Below are positions 31,704 to 43,472 of a stretch of 64,000 bases of DNA, in pieces. The notes below the pieces were generated by a model that saw nothing but the letters and a program-made list of their open reading frames with translations, was not told the DNA's origin and made no database searches. Origin of the DNA: Selaginella tamariscina (Eukaryota; Streptophyta; Lycopodiopsida; Selaginellales; Selaginellaceae); the NCBI GenBank assembly GCA_003024785.1, contig PUQB01000156.1:62001-126000 (forward strand), read 5' to 3'. The position numbers were made by a program, and so were the translations under genes. Each line of letters begins with the position of its first letter. Positions within the stretch are counted from its first letter, which is position 1.

Positions 31704-33440
31704 CTCCTCCCACGAGAAAATTGTCGTGTCCTCACGACAAACAATTTCCTTTCATCTGCTGTCCTATAAATAGATGGTACTATTCCAGTGGCTAGATACT
31801 GTTTTATATGATCTAACCACCTTAATGGAACGTCGACACGAAATAAATTCGCATCGGAAAATCATCCATAGTACGTATAGGAACTTCACCTGTTTTAATG
31901 CGACTTAAATGGTCAGCCTGTTCATGCTGCCTTCCTGGTTTATGAATTATTCAAAATTATATTCCTGTAAAAGTAAAAACCACCTGGCTAACCTTCCTGT
32001 AAGTACAGGTTTATTAAGTAAATATAATAAAGCTTTATGATCGACAAAAATCTTCACTTTATTAGCCAAAAGATAGTGTCTAAATTTATGGATAGCATAT
32101 ACCATCCCCAAAGCTTCCTTTTCTGTAGTGGTGTAATTTACTTCCGCAGGTGTTAGTCTACGGCTAGCATAATAGATAGGACGATCCTTTCCATCCTCTT
32201 GCATCTGTGTAAGGATGGCTCCGATTGCCATATCAGAGGCATCCACTTGTACATGGAATTCTCGATCCCATTTAGGACTAACTAATATTGGTGCTTTAAT
32301 AAGAGCCTTCCGAAGTTGGTCAAAGGCCTCTTGACACTGTGATGTCCAATCATATGGTACATCTGCCTTTAATTAAATCTTAAAGGTTTTGCGATCTCAG
32401 CATAATGCTTTATAAACCGCCTATGATAACCTATTTTTCCTAAAAACCTTCGTAACTCCTTTATATCTTCTGGTGGTTGTAAACTAAGGATAACCTTAAC
32501 CTTATCCTGGTCCACCAATATACCTTCCTTACAAACAATATGTCCTAAAAGGACTCCTGATTTAACAAAGAAGTTACATTTTTCAGGATTTAAAGCAACT
32601 AAATTTTGCCTACATTTCTGGAAACACTTTTCCAGACAATGCAAATGTTCTTCCTTTGAACTATAGACACTGAAATCGTCCATAAAGACTTTCATAAAGT
32701 CTAAAAGGTATTCCCGAAAGGTATCTGTTATAATCCTTTGAAAAGTAAAGGGTGCATTGCATAAGCCAAAAGGCATAACTCTATAAGCATATGCACCCCA
32801 CGGACTTATAAAAGCTGTTTTATGTTGATCTTCAGGAGCTACCATCACTTGGTTATACCCCGAAAAGCCATCCATGAAGGAATACATTTCGTGTCCAGCA
32901 ACATTATCCAGCATTTCCTCTGTAAAAGGTATCGGAAAGGTATCCTTAGCTGTAACGTCATTTAACTTTTTATAGTTTACACATACTCTTAACTTTCCAT
33001 TTTTCTTAGGAACAATTACAAGTGGTGATAACCATTGTGCTCCTTGTATAGGATATAAAACCAACCTGTAACAACTTATCAATTTCCTCCTTAACTAACT
33101 TTGCATAATTAGGATTCATCCTATATGCATTTTGTTTGGCTGGTTGGCATCCCGGCAAAAGTTGAAATAGTGTGCATGCAGAGTTCTGGGGGTATCCTTT
33201 TAGATCCTTATAGGACCATGCAAATACATCCTTATACTTGGCTAACAATGCCAATCCTTTATCCTTAAAATCAGGATCCAATTCTTGAGCTATAGTCAAC
33301 ATCTTAGGTTCCTTCTCTGTTCCTATGTTGACTTGCTCTAGAGGGTCATTAGTATATATGTAAGTGTAATCCGCAGGTTGTTCCTGTAAGTTTATTTCAT
33401 AAGAAACAGACTTATAAAATTTTTCCTGCAACCCCAACTG
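31704..33440 (-). pseudogene. D reverse transcriptase and RNase H, frameshifted
   Basis: Pre-RT text SYKDLKGYPQNSACTLFQ and YRMNPNYAKLVKEEIDKLL (33150-33240), then PLVIVPKKNGKLRVCVNYKK, MDGFSGYNQVMV, PFGLCNAPFTFQR and VFMDDFSVYS with the catalytic DD intact (about 32660). RNase H has VQVDASDMAIGAILTQM, TEKEALGMVYAIHKFRHYL and FVDHKALLYLL. Frames change near 33060, 32370 and 31950. Each break is a small indel, and the protein is otherwise well preserved. Confidence 0.95.
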
Positions 33441-34110
33441 ATCCTCTTCCTGTTCCTTTTGAGAGGCTTTCTTTTCTCTTTCACGATTGCGTATAAATCA
33501 ATCTCTGCAAGGGCTTTTAGATCAGGGTATGTCTTCAAAATTTCTTCTTCTTCCTGATCATCCAAGCCCTGCATCCAATCATATCCTTCTAATGCAACCG
33601 GTCTATCCCTTTTTGCTAAATACCTCTTAGCATGAGTATAGATATCCACCTTCATATCACCTTGTCCTATTGTCATTTTTCCTGAGCCCCAATCTTGCAC
33701 AACGCAAGCAATTTAAGCCACGGTCGGCCCAATAACATAGTATAGGTTGCATCCTGTCCTTCCATTCGTAGGACTATTAAGGATATTTTAAATTTAAGTC
33801 CTTTAACAGATATAGTAACCGCTCTTACTATACCTAATGGCCTTACACTCGTTGATCAGCCATTTTAAGGTTAAATGGAGCAGGTTGGATTGGTCCTAAA
33901 CCCATCCTTTTACATTCACCTTCTTCAATAAAATTCACACCTGAACCTCCATCTATTAACACTCGTTTTAACTTATTTCTTCCCACATATACTGTGATGC
34001 AAGGAACTTGTCCATCATAATCACCTTCATACAGTACTTCCTTATCCATTTTACAACTGTATATCCTTCACTCGAAGGTGGTGTTTGTGAACTAAGCTAA
34101 TGCATTTAAT
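33441..34110 (-). pseudogene. D aspartic protease and protease-RT linker
   Basis: RVLIDGGSGVNFIEEG carries the catalytic Asp in DGGSG (about 33940). The second protease strand TMLLGRPWLK is at 33700-33730 in another frame. The linker DWMQGLDDQEEEEILKTYPD (33510-33570) joins it to RT. The protease releases gag and pol proteins. Confidence 0.92.
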
Positions 34111-36138
34111 ATTTGGTTTCTTATATAAGGAGCTACCTTTATCAATGTCCAAGCGTAATCTTTACTCCTGATTTATAGCTTGGTGATACATGGAGTCCAT
34201 TGTTTTATCATGTAATGGTAATAATGAAAAACTTTGTTCACCTTTATCTATATCACCTTTGTCTTACCTTCTGATTCGTTATCAGTCTGACCTTTCTGGT
34301 CAGGATCCTTCTCCTGCTCGTTTACCTTTTCTTGTAACAAGCTCTCCTTCTTGTTAGGAATAGTAACTACCTCCCTTCTCCATAATAAGAGGATTCCTTC
34401 TTCTTTGAAGAGCTATAACTGCCCTTGCAACGGGTGGATACTCATCCTTTTCCTCCTCTATTTGAATAAGCCGTGTTGTAGGCTGCATTAGTCATTCTGG
34501 TGGAAGTAGGAGGTTGTACATTCCGCCTAGGACATTCCCTAGAGATATGTCCTGTTTCACCACATGTATAACAAACCTGGGAAGGAAAATTCCTACCCTG
34601 TGGTCCTTGTCTATCATTGACCTGATTATATTGCTCATTTCTGCCTCTTTGACCTTGATAAGGTCTTGCTTCTCCTCTATATTGTTTATCATTTCTTTCT
34701 GTATAGGATCTATCCTTCTGTCGTCCATTGTATGGACCATTTTCTCCATAATACCTATCCTCTCTGTTTTCGTAAGGAACATCATTCCTTCTTCATAATA
34801 TCCATTTTCCTATTCTGATAAGGAACTTCATTCCTTCTGCCATATATATTATTCCTGTTCTCATAAGGAATAGCATTATCATTCCTATCATTCCCCGATT
34901 CCTGTTAGGTGGGAACCTTCTAGGAGGTGGACGTTCATCCATTCTCCTTTCTCTCTATACCAGCCACATTCTGGTTCAGGAAATGTCTGCAGTTTCGGGC
35001 TACATGTCCTTCCTTTCCGCAGATTTGGCATGTAGGCAGTTGCAGCCTACATTCCTCCACTGTATGGCCAGGATTGTTACATTTAGTGCACCATACCTTT
35101 GCCTTTATCTCCTCCTTAACTGTCATTCCCTTTAAGGTTTTCATCATTTGAGCCAATGCTTTCTCATCTATTGGATATTTACGAACCTTTACTACATCAG
35201 CTTCCTCTTCCTCTTCATCAGAGGATTCTTCCTTTCTTCCATATACTTTCAGCTTTCCTTCTGCAATCTTTTCTATTTGCCTCCTCTTCTTCTCATATAT
35301 TTTTAATTGATCAATGAGATCCTCTCTATCCTTTTCATTGATAGTAAGTGCTAGATCTCTATATGGTTTTAGCAACCCTTGCTTATACCATTGCAATAAG
35401 GCATCCATCTTTACATATGCCTTACACTTTTTCTCATGTTTCTTAAAACGGTGTGTATATTCATCTATCTTTTCTGTTTTGCCTTGAAGGATAGTCCTTA
35501 ACTTCTCTAAATGTTCCTCCGGCAATTCCTCCTTTCTGAAATATTCCTTAAAAGCATCAGTAACCTTCTGATAATCCTCTCTGACTTCCTTTTCTAAATC
35601 ATAATACCAGTCAGAGGCATTTCCTTTCAATGTATGTGGAAATATAAGCAGCCTTTCTGCATCCGTCACCTTATACAGTTTTACTACCTCTTCAAACTGT
35701 TGTAAGTGCCTTTTCGGATTTTCTTTCTTTCCTGCAGAGAATGTGGGATACATCACCGTACCCCCAAACATTCCCGGAAAAGTGCCATATTTGTAATAAT
35801 CTTTGCTCTGGTGTATTTCCTCTTACACCTTCCTCCCTTCCTCTTCGGGAGTTCTCAGGAGATCCTTCTCCTTGCAATCTCGGTCTATGAACAGGCACTC
35901 CTTCCGTTCCTCTCACAGTCTCCTCTAAACCAGCTGTTTGATATTGCCTCCAATTCTCTGGATCAGCCTCAGATTTCTGTATTGTTTCTGCAATATCCTC
36001 TACTATCTTACCAAGGATATTTTGACGTCTATTTTCGTCAGTTTCAGGTTGCTGTTGGGCAGCCACTCTATTGGCCTGCCTTTGGTTCCTTTGATCAGCT
36101 AAGGCTGAATCAGGACGATGGTTCCTCCAAGGTTCCAT
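34111..36138 (-). pseudogene. D gag with three CCHC zinc knuckles, frameshifted
   Basis: Start ATG at 36138 (MEPWRNHRPDSALADQRNQR). A frameshift near 35800 leads into the gag core (35771-34935): PTFSAGKKENPKRHLQQFEE, FPHTLKGNASDWYYDLEK, FKEYFRKEELPEEHLEKL, a Glu-rich linker, then CTKCNNPGHTVEEC and CQICGKEGHVARNC. After a second frame change an Arg/Tyr/Asn-rich stretch (34800-34610) is followed by CYTCGETGHISREC (about 34550). Three knuckles are more than the one or two usual in plant gypsy gag. The knuckles bind the element RNA during packaging. Confidence 0.92.
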
Positions 36139-36252
36139 TCATTCCTTCTCCTTTACACATCCGGCTCTACACCTTCTGAGCCTTTTTCAGAATGAGAATT
36201 CTATCTTTTTAGCCTCTTTTCTCAATGAATGCTAACACTGCAATGGCGAAAT

Positions 36253-36270
36253 CCCTCCGTGGTCGCCAAA
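36253..36270 (-). other. D primer-binding site
   Basis: On the minus strand TTTGGCGACCACGGAGGG follows the 5' LTR at once. The start TGGCGACC would pair with a tRNA ending GGTCGCCA; I cannot assign the tRNA. Confidence 0.6.
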
Positions 36271-36775
36271 TGTTAAACAGGAAAACCGGAAATCCCACCT
36301 TTTCCTGTTTAACCGGGTTTCCTTTCTCCTAACCTTTAGAAAGGCTACACACTTTCTTTCCTTCAACTCTCCACATTTACATATATTAAAACTCCTTCTC
36401 TCAAAGCCACAATGACTGGTCTCCGAAGTCAAGGGCAAGAACGGATTTTGGCTATTGCCTTGTTAGATCCATTCATTGAGAGTACACAATTCATACACCT
36501 TTCATTACTAACATGAATACAAGAGACAAAGTGTAGAGAACCTCTATCTCCTGCTGAACTTCAAATGGAGACCCTTCCTTCGTTGCCCTAACTCCCCTTA
36601 ACTACTCTTCCTCTCGCCACGTCATCCTTTACCTTTTCCTTTTCCTTACTCACCTTTTCCTCTCGGTAAGGATTTTCCTTCTTCACACCTTTCCTTCCAT
36701 GCTTACTACAGACCTTCCTACCCTTATTCTCTCTACAGTAGGATGTCCTATGCTCCTAATATTTTACCTTTAACA
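36271..36775 (-). repeat. D 5' LTR, 505 bp
   Basis: Near-identical to 27764-28289. It ends at 36775 and is followed by the GTATG target duplication. It drives transcription leftwards. Confidence 0.96.
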
Positions 36776-36780
36776 GTATG

Positions 36781-37180
36781 CTAACCCAAAGCCTACCCCT
36801 TCCACATATGCATGGCAAACTAAGTCGAGGTAACACCCAAGGGTATCTTAAGGGCAATAGAAGTCGAGATCCAAATTGTCAAATTGGATAAATGTCATCA
36901 TCCTTGACATCACACGAAGAGGGATTCGACCTGATTTTGGATTGCCTTGGCTCATGGGCCGAAAGTGCAGCATGACTGGGAACACCAATAGGTCAGATCT
37001 GCACCAGAAGTTATTGATATCTGTGTTAGCAAAGCAAGTCTGGGCACCCTCACAGCAATTTCAAGCGCACGAGCCAAGTAGACACACAAGGACTGGAAGA
37101 TGGCAAAGCAGTGGCCTTTCGCGCCCACCCACAAGGCTTGCCTTGCATAAGTCAGGAGGGGCCTCACCAGGGTAGGCATT
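36781..37180 (+). pseudogene. C1 protease, second part, and linker
   Basis: Continues the protease of 27634 after D. Text STYAWQTKSR matches VHMANQTKVTPK of C3, and INVIILDITRRGIRPDFGLP matches the second protease strand (C3: RPWLCGMNVT). LLISVLAKQVWAPSQQFQAH matches LISVATKQIWAPPPEVQLQE of C3. Stops break it. Confidence 0.7.
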
Positions 37181-37880
37181 GCGTGGGCAAACTAAGGGCC
37201 GCAGGAGGAATGCTCAAAGCCTAAAGCACATACACATAGTATGGGAGCACAGGGACCAATCACCGACCACCTTCTCAATTCCAGAGGAGGCACCTGAACG
37301 CACCACAACTAGACAGTAGTGCCATCTAAGCATGTCTGACCCAAGCTCAATAGTAGACTTAACCAATAGCCCCATATCAGCCCTGGCTTCGGCCAAGAAT
37401 ACCCACAGTCCACAGCTAATTGGAGATTAGCTATGAATCTGGGGAGGGAGGACCTCCAATGGGGACATCTCTTGCTAGAAGTAAGTTGTGAAGTTCTAAG
37501 TGTGACACACACGGGAATGGTGGTGGAAGGCCTCAGAGGGAGGGAACAACCGAAAAGGACCTATAGATAGGACTAGGGTGGGCTCTACTAGACGTCATTA
37601 GGGTGGCAAGGAGCGGCAATAGCGGACAATCATTGCAATAGACGCCGATAGTAACTACATTGAGCCGACATCCACCCTAGACCAACGTGGCTCGTTGCAA
37701 AGCAGCCAAGTGATAGGGAGACCCCAAGGAAGCACATTAGAAAGGGCAGCACAACCGAGAAGAAGATCAGCTCACAAGGCATATGGCACCGAGGGTGAAC
37801 CGCACGTGTGAGGCACATACTATAAAGCCAATGATGGTTGGGTGGTGCCATCATTGCGAATCAAGGCGCAGGGATAGTTG
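37181..37880 (+). other. C1 collapsed pol region
   Basis: About 700 bp stand where RT, RNase H and integrase should be (about 3 kb in other gypsy elements). None of their motifs can be read in any frame. The pol end YYKANDGWVVPSLRIKAQG at 37795-37875 matches the tail of element B. C1 therefore lacks most of pol by internal deletion. Confidence 0.65.
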
Positions 37881-37959
37881 CACCAGTCACCTCAGAGGAC
37901 ATCATGAGGACCGCCATGTTGGTTGTGCCATGGGAAGGAGATGTATAGTGCAACACACT

Positions 37960-39836
37960 CAACCACCATGATGACGGAATGGACGAAGCAGAACAGGCCA
38001 GTGGTCATCCAAGAGATTTGCGTGTCCTATGGAGGTCAGGTAAGGATGAAGAAACTTATTGCAGCTAGGCACTCTAGATTCAAAGAGCTGATCAAGCGCC
38101 CCAATGTCTGAAAGATCAAAAGGTAGATGCGCATGTTCAAGTTCTTCGACCTTCCATGGGAGAAGTGAAGAACCCAAGATTCACTAAGAGAGTCGGGCAA
38201 TTCATTCAGTCCACATAGGTGGTAGCTAGCCAGACCAAGTGGGTAGGGATCTAGTTTTGCTTAGGAGGTAGCACAGCCTTCCACATAGGGTTCGATGAGC
38301 TGGCAGCAATATTTTGACTATTGAAGGATGGCCTCATAGTAGGAGAATTATTGGAGACTGAAACACAAAGGTATGTCACCAGAGGAAACGACGCGTTACA
38401 ACCCGAGGTGGGCATACAAGGAAGAGAAGAAGTGGCCGAGTTTGTAGCACTTGTGGCCTTTATGTTCATCGGAAGAACAAAGAAACAAATCACCAGGCAG
38501 TTGACGAACGGCCTCTATAAGAAGTAGTAGTGAATTGGGCAAACTGCCTTAGGCAGTACCTGGTTCTGGCACTAACCCACAGGATTTACGAAGATTGGAC
38601 CAGGTCTGAGCAGAGACTTTCCATGGCCGACCATATTTATATCATGATCACCGGTCTGATTGGCCAAACTACAACTTCAATACCAGCACAGCTTTGGGCA
38701 AGAACAATAGAGGACTTGGGGGAGGAAGAGCAGATCAAAACAAGTCAGGTCAACCAAGGGAAACAGCTAGAACCCCCACAGTCATCAGAGAAGTAGGCGA
38801 GAGACAACACCTCTCCTGAGTAGGAACCACCCAGGCACCAAACGGTAGAACCCATACAGGCGGTCCCCTTAGAAGTAGGACCCTCCTTACCACGGGATTC
38901 CACACCATGAATGGCTGGATGGCCTACTGAACCAGCACAACTAGACGATCAAGAGGGAATAGGGAGCAATTCCAAGGAAGAGTCGGAAGATGCCTACCAG
39001 CATTTCCATGCCGATGGTGGGCCTCATTGGCTCATCTCAAGTTTGTAGAGGCCTTTGACCAACTAAGGGAAGATGTGGCAATGTATAACGACCTCAACCT
39101 TGACCTCCCGGCTGTAACTAAGGAACATCATACCATAATAGCTAAGCTTACAAAACGGCGGTAGTAGAGAGGAGGAGGAAGGACGCAATAGAAACATGGA
39201 GCACGCTAGCAAAAACCTCGGTAGGTTATAGGGTAGGTACGATACCCTCCAAAGACTCCTTGACCACCACAGGCACGCTTGCAGCCAGGTCATAGTAGAG
39301 AAAGAACGGCAAACCCATGAACTTGTGACCAGAATCAAACAAAGGGAAAGGGAGCTCAAAGAAGCCCAAGCAAAGTTGGTAGCCATCAAGGAGGAGCTGC
39401 ACCATCACATCACCCAACTCACAAAATCCAAGACCGCACTTGCGACCGGTTGAGAGGAACCCCTACCAAGGGGCAGAGGCAAGTGTCGCATTTCAGTCGA
39501 GCGCACGGAGAGAGTGTGGCTTGGCCAAAATCCAATAGGACCCACCATGAACCACCATCATAGAGTTAGTGGAGCATACCCAGCGACAGTCCCAACTACT
39601 CACAACAAGGGAGCAGGAGTTACAGCACTCACGTGAGTGAATCCAGGAGTTGGAGGCCCAGTTAGAACGAACTCAGGAGCAGCGGGAGGCAAGGTTCGAG
39701 GTGGAGCTACAGAGGGCTACCAAGCTATAGGATGCAATGATCGCCTCCATGAAGCTAAAGCTAGCCGCAGTATAGAGTGAAGCCGCTACTTATCACAACC
39801 ACTATGGTGTGACCTAGGATGATAAGTCCAGGCATC
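37960..39836 (+). pseudogene. C1 third-ORF region with coiled coil
   Basis: After the pol tail, shifting frames give QNRPVVIQEICVSYGGQVRM, KKLIAARHSRFKELIKRPNV, a segment AFHIGFDELAAIF-LLKDG, and ADHIYIMITGLIGQTTTSIP then WARTIEDLGEEEQ. The last kilobase is heptad-like: HELVTRIKQRERELKEAQAK, KEELHHHITQLTKSK (39310-39430) and REQELQHSRE, QELEAQLERTQEQREARFEV (39605-39700), a long coiled coil. Position and domain order match the third ORF of D and F, but sequence similarity is weak. Stops are many. Confidence 0.6.
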
Positions 39837-40526
39837 TAGTTGGCGCTGGTTTGACCACTATCAAACCGCCAACCGGCACGAACGAGTGGCAAGGATGAAC
39901 GGCCGAGCAGGGAAGGTATAACATGTACTAACCAATAGTGACTGCTATCAAGCGGTGCTTACAGAGGCCTAGATCTGATCGTCCAAATTAACTACTAAGG
40001 TACTCGAGATAGCACGCATGAGGAAGCGCATAAATACTACAAGACATGACTATGTCATAGGGTGGCAAACTAGTAGGGGAGTGCCACATGGACCTAGGGT
40101 CTAGCCCTGGCCAACTCACTATATAAGCAGGAAGGGTAGTAGTGGGTCATCTTCTTCTTTGTATCTTGCTCCACCTTCTCTAGGGAAGGGGCCATCTTAT
40201 ATCTGGATAGGCAATATATATATATATATATATATAGATTCCTTCTATCTATCACGTTTCCTAATTGTTCTCCTCTTGCCCCGCTCCTGATCCAATGGTA
40301 TCCTTCCGAGGCAGCAACACTGCACTGAGGGGAACCCCTACTCACCTGTACATGGTCCCTCACTGTGTCTGGGTAGAGGCCATCACCGCACATTCCAGCA
40401 TCTCCCAAGGTAAAGGTTGACTCACCAATGCGGACCCTCAGGAATGGGCGTTAGCAACAGCGTCCTGGCAACCATCGAGGCTACATAAGTCATCCCACAT
40501 CTAGCCTACGAAGTCCTTGACGACCA
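39837..40526 (+). repeat. C1 3' LTR, 690 bp
   Basis: Starts TAGTTGGCGCTGGTTTGACC (first TG decayed to TA) and ends CTTGACGACCA. TATATAAG at 40120-40127. A TA microsatellite at 40210-40236 differs in length from the one in the 5' LTR. Many differences from the 5' LTR show that C1 is much older than the D inside it. Confidence 0.88.
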
Positions 40527-42404
40527 ATGATCCTAAGCTCATGATTATTGACAAAATCGGGTAGCACATACTTTACAAAATATTGGTTGTAGAACTGATG
40601 TTCTTCTGCCTTCCAATTGCAAAGTTGTGTGAATTGACTAGACTTCAACCTCCGGGTTCTAGACTTCAACCTTTGGGTTCTGTGTTCAGTAATGGTTGCC
40701 AGCCTTTGATCTACTACATGTTTAAGATTATTTGGAATGGACTCAAGCACCTGTTGAGTTGTGAAGCTGTGCATTATGTCAAAAGCAGTAGGGTGAAGCA
40801 AGTCAAATCCATAAAGTTCCCAAAGTCAAAGTAACATATTCCTCCCTCGAACACCTAAATCATGCATATTTATCTTTCAACTCGCTTCAGTTTTGCTTCC
40901 TAGAACTATCCTCAAAGCTTCCTCATAGCTTGACATAGTCTTTGCGGTGTGGATATGTCATCCTTGAGACCTGGAATAGGTAGTGTTTTCCCATTTGGAT
41001 AACTAATAATGCATCTTTTGCAAGGTTGTTTTCCACCTGTTACACATAATAAAAACTTTGAGGACAAAGAAACCAAAACAGACAATATACTCTTACCAAA
41101 TGATAGTTTAAGTAGTTCACATTGAGCAACACGATCTCCAACTGTATAGTATACCATTGCCCTTTGATAAAATTCTTTTGGCAGGTCATGGCAACCATCA
41201 ATATGTAGTGCATACTTCACAAAAACTCTTCGCACAAACAACTCCTCCAACTCTTTCATAAGGGGCTCAAAAAAATGTCCATAGCATCAATACCTTTTCT
41301 ATTTGCTCTCTAGGAATATCTTCCTTTGGAATGAATATAAGAGGCAGTAGCAGTTGCTCAACTTCAAGATCCCCATGCAGACCACTGTTTAAAACCATGG
41401 TTGTGATTTCATGGACACTCTAAACTTTGGTGTTGGTGACTTGGAAACCATATGAGTGCAACATAAGAAGTAAGTTCCTTGGATCCCCAAAGAAGTATGT
41501 ACGCTTGAATGCAATTGTGGTGGCACAACTTGGATACTTGATCTTTGTCACCTGCATCTCTTCATCTTCCTCAGCTCCCTCAAAGCAAGCATGTGGCTTG
41601 GGCCATTGTCGCAAGTACATATTGCAACTACAGCATTTGACAGGCATGGGAATCTATTTTCATGAATCAAGAAAGTCTGATATCTGAGACCAACAGTTGG
41701 CATGCCAGAACTCACGTATAGTCTTTGTACTATCTATAGTGTCCCTACCCAGCCATGTTTCCCAATCTGTCCATGACCACATCATTCTCACAAATAGCAC
41801 GAGATTGGCTCTGAAGCCACAAGCGTCCAACCAAAGGCATGTAGATAAAATTTACTGCCCTCTTGCGAGGCCTCTGGCAAACATGGCATTTTTGTCCATT
41901 GCAACTCTATCTTAGTTCATCCCAAATGTATGGAAATGCATATGGAGGCTGCTCTTCTAAGTTACCTTACATCATGTCTTTGCAACTAAGGAAAGTCAAT
42001 ACTTCTGAAAGTTTTACTTTTAAATTGCTTCCATGTACTTGGGATTTTAACTCCATCTAGTGTTCCATCATAATCAGATCCAAGTTATGCAATCAAGTTC
42101 CAAAGTGACAACTTCTCTACTTCACTATCATGGAAAAGCGCTTTCAAAATGTCATCCTTGCAACTTTGAGACACATTGTTTAGACATAAGATATTTGTGA
42201 TCTCTAGAAGCTTTAGATGGACTGCATCATATAACTTAAAGTTCCCACAACTTTTGTTTAGATTTGGCCTAGTTTGATTCAACTCAAACCCATGAACCAC
42301 TTGCTCCTCTTCTAATGCCTTGCCATCTGCGAATTCTTCATCTTCACAAAACATTGGTCCATCATTGGTTGGAGCTTCCTTGTCTTTACTAGCACTTGCC
42401 GACC
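40527..42404 (-). pseudogene. Tnp2-like (CACTA-type) transposase, central part
   Basis: Minus-strand segments in order: EAPTNDGPMFCEDEEFADGK (42354 down), YDGTLDGVKIPSTWKQFKS (about 42050), CFEGAEEDEEMQVTKIKYPS (41500-41600), PLMKELEELFVRRVFVKYAL with GCHDLPKEFYQRAMVYYTVG and GGKQPCKRC (41020-41265), then LLHPTAFDIMHSF, RRLKSSQFTQLCNWKAEEHQ and FVKYVLPDFVNNHELRII (40527-40801). The order 'PLxxELxxLF...AxxYYxxxDxxA...GxxPCxxC' then 'HPxxFDIMH' and 'WKAEEH' fits Tnp2/Transposase_21 proteins, which move CACTA elements. Stops, frameshifts and probable introns break it. CACTA terminal repeats were not found. Confidence 0.55.
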
Positions 42405-42409
42405 CTGCC

Positions 42410-42619
42410 TGTTAGGCACCCCTACGTACAAACTAGAGACCCTCACAAAACCACCCGACCTCCCCCGAGCTGTCTCTAGTCTCCACATGTTGCTCTTTCA
42501 AAAGGCTTCCAATCTTAGGGTGCCCTTAATTCTCTTAGATTTAGGTATAGCTCTTTAGGAATATTCTGGCTTATATCTTTCTGGGGAATATTCTTTGATT
42601 CGTTATATGGGTCGTAACA
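42410..42619 (-). repeat. E2 3' LTR, with polypurine tract at 42620-42631
   Basis: Plus-strand text TGTTAGGCACCCC to GGGTCGTAACA. The adjacent minus-strand TGGGGGAAGGAT is the polypurine tract. Confidence 0.95.
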
Positions 42620-42664
42620 ATCCTTCCCCCATTAGCAAGTCCTTGTCCTCAAGGGCAGTATAAC

Positions 42665-43450
42665 TTACTCAACTGGTCCTGTATTGTTAGCCTTGTACAT
42701 CCACAAAGAATCTACCCGGGACTCGTTCCTTGTGAGTACTCTCTTTAACTGGCTAACATGAAACACTGGGTGCACCCTCACTCTTTCTGGCAGCCGTAGT
42801 CGATATGCCACCTTATCGATAAGCTCCAGAATCTCATAAGGACCTGAGTACCTGGAAGACAACTTATCATTGTGTCCCTTCCGTAAGGCCACAATAGTGT
42901 TCCGCCTTACACGTGTGACAAATACCACTCGGAGATATACATAATCTCCCACCTGGAACTCTAGGAAGCTTCTGTGCTCATTAGCAAACTTAATAGCTCA
43001 GCTTTGAGCTGCTTGTAAGTTCTTCTTGCACAAACTTTGAATGTTTCTAAGCTCAACACTTAGATCTTTAGCTTCCTCATCCATGTTGCCTTGAGCTTTC
43101 TTACTTGCTAAACCCATCTCAAAAGCTGTCTTGGAATGCCGTCCAAACATAGCATAGTATGGACTCATTCCAATGCCACTGTGTCCTTGGCAAATGAGTG
43201 ACAAAGTCCATAGAGATACTGCCCCATCGCCTGTCTGGAATAGGCAATGGTACTAATAGCCCACCTGGTTTCTCCCTGGACACCTTTACTTGCTGACACT
43301 TGTCACAAGTCCACAGTACTCTATGATATCAGCTTTCATATTCCTCCAGTAGAACCTCCTCTTGATCAACTCATACGTTTTCCTCCCTCCAAAATGACCA
43401 GCCTCTGGGCAATCATGATGGAAATATAGTACCTAGTTGATCAAATGGTC
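42665..43450 (-). pseudogene. E2 integrase remnants without catalytic core
   Basis: The zinc-binding start FHHDCPEAGHFGGRKTYELI is at about 43390-43445. SMDFVTHLP (first Asp, about 43200) is followed directly by [20 protein letters not shown], so the core between first Asp and past the Glu is missing, as in E1. The C-terminal domain 42952-42665 is open and well kept ([40 protein letters not shown]). Confidence 0.9.
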
Positions 43451-43472
43451 CACACGAGGAAGATACACATGG

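Larger units (their letters stand above)
27764..36775 (-). mobile_element. D: complete Ty3/gypsy element with a third ORF, 9.0 kb
   Basis: LTRs at 27764-28289 and 36271-36775; GTATG at 27759-27763 and 36776-36780 is a perfect target duplication. On the minus strand the order is 5' LTR, primer site, gag with three CCHC knuckles, protease, RT, RNase H, integrase, third ORF, polypurine tract, 3' LTR. The LTRs differ by eye at only a handful of bases plus one ~20-bp indel, so the insertion is young. Internal frames are nevertheless shifted at several places. Confidence 0.96.
23858..40526 (+). mobile_element. C1: Ty3/gypsy element, interrupted by D
   Basis: Runs from LTR 23858-24614 to LTR 39837-40526, flanked by ATGAT at 23853-23857 and 40527-40531 (perfect 5-bp target duplication). 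Without D (27764-36775 plus one GTATG) it is about 7.65 kb. Order: LTR, primer site, gag, protease, a pol region with no readable RT, RNase H or integrase, then a 3' coiled-coil frame and LTR. It sits in the Tnp2-like gene. Relatives are B (pol end only) and C3 (53151-57127). Confidence 0.9.

Noticed and set aside
35706-36179. 157-codon open frame on the + strand
   Set aside because: Antisense to D gag; composition follows from the opposite strand.
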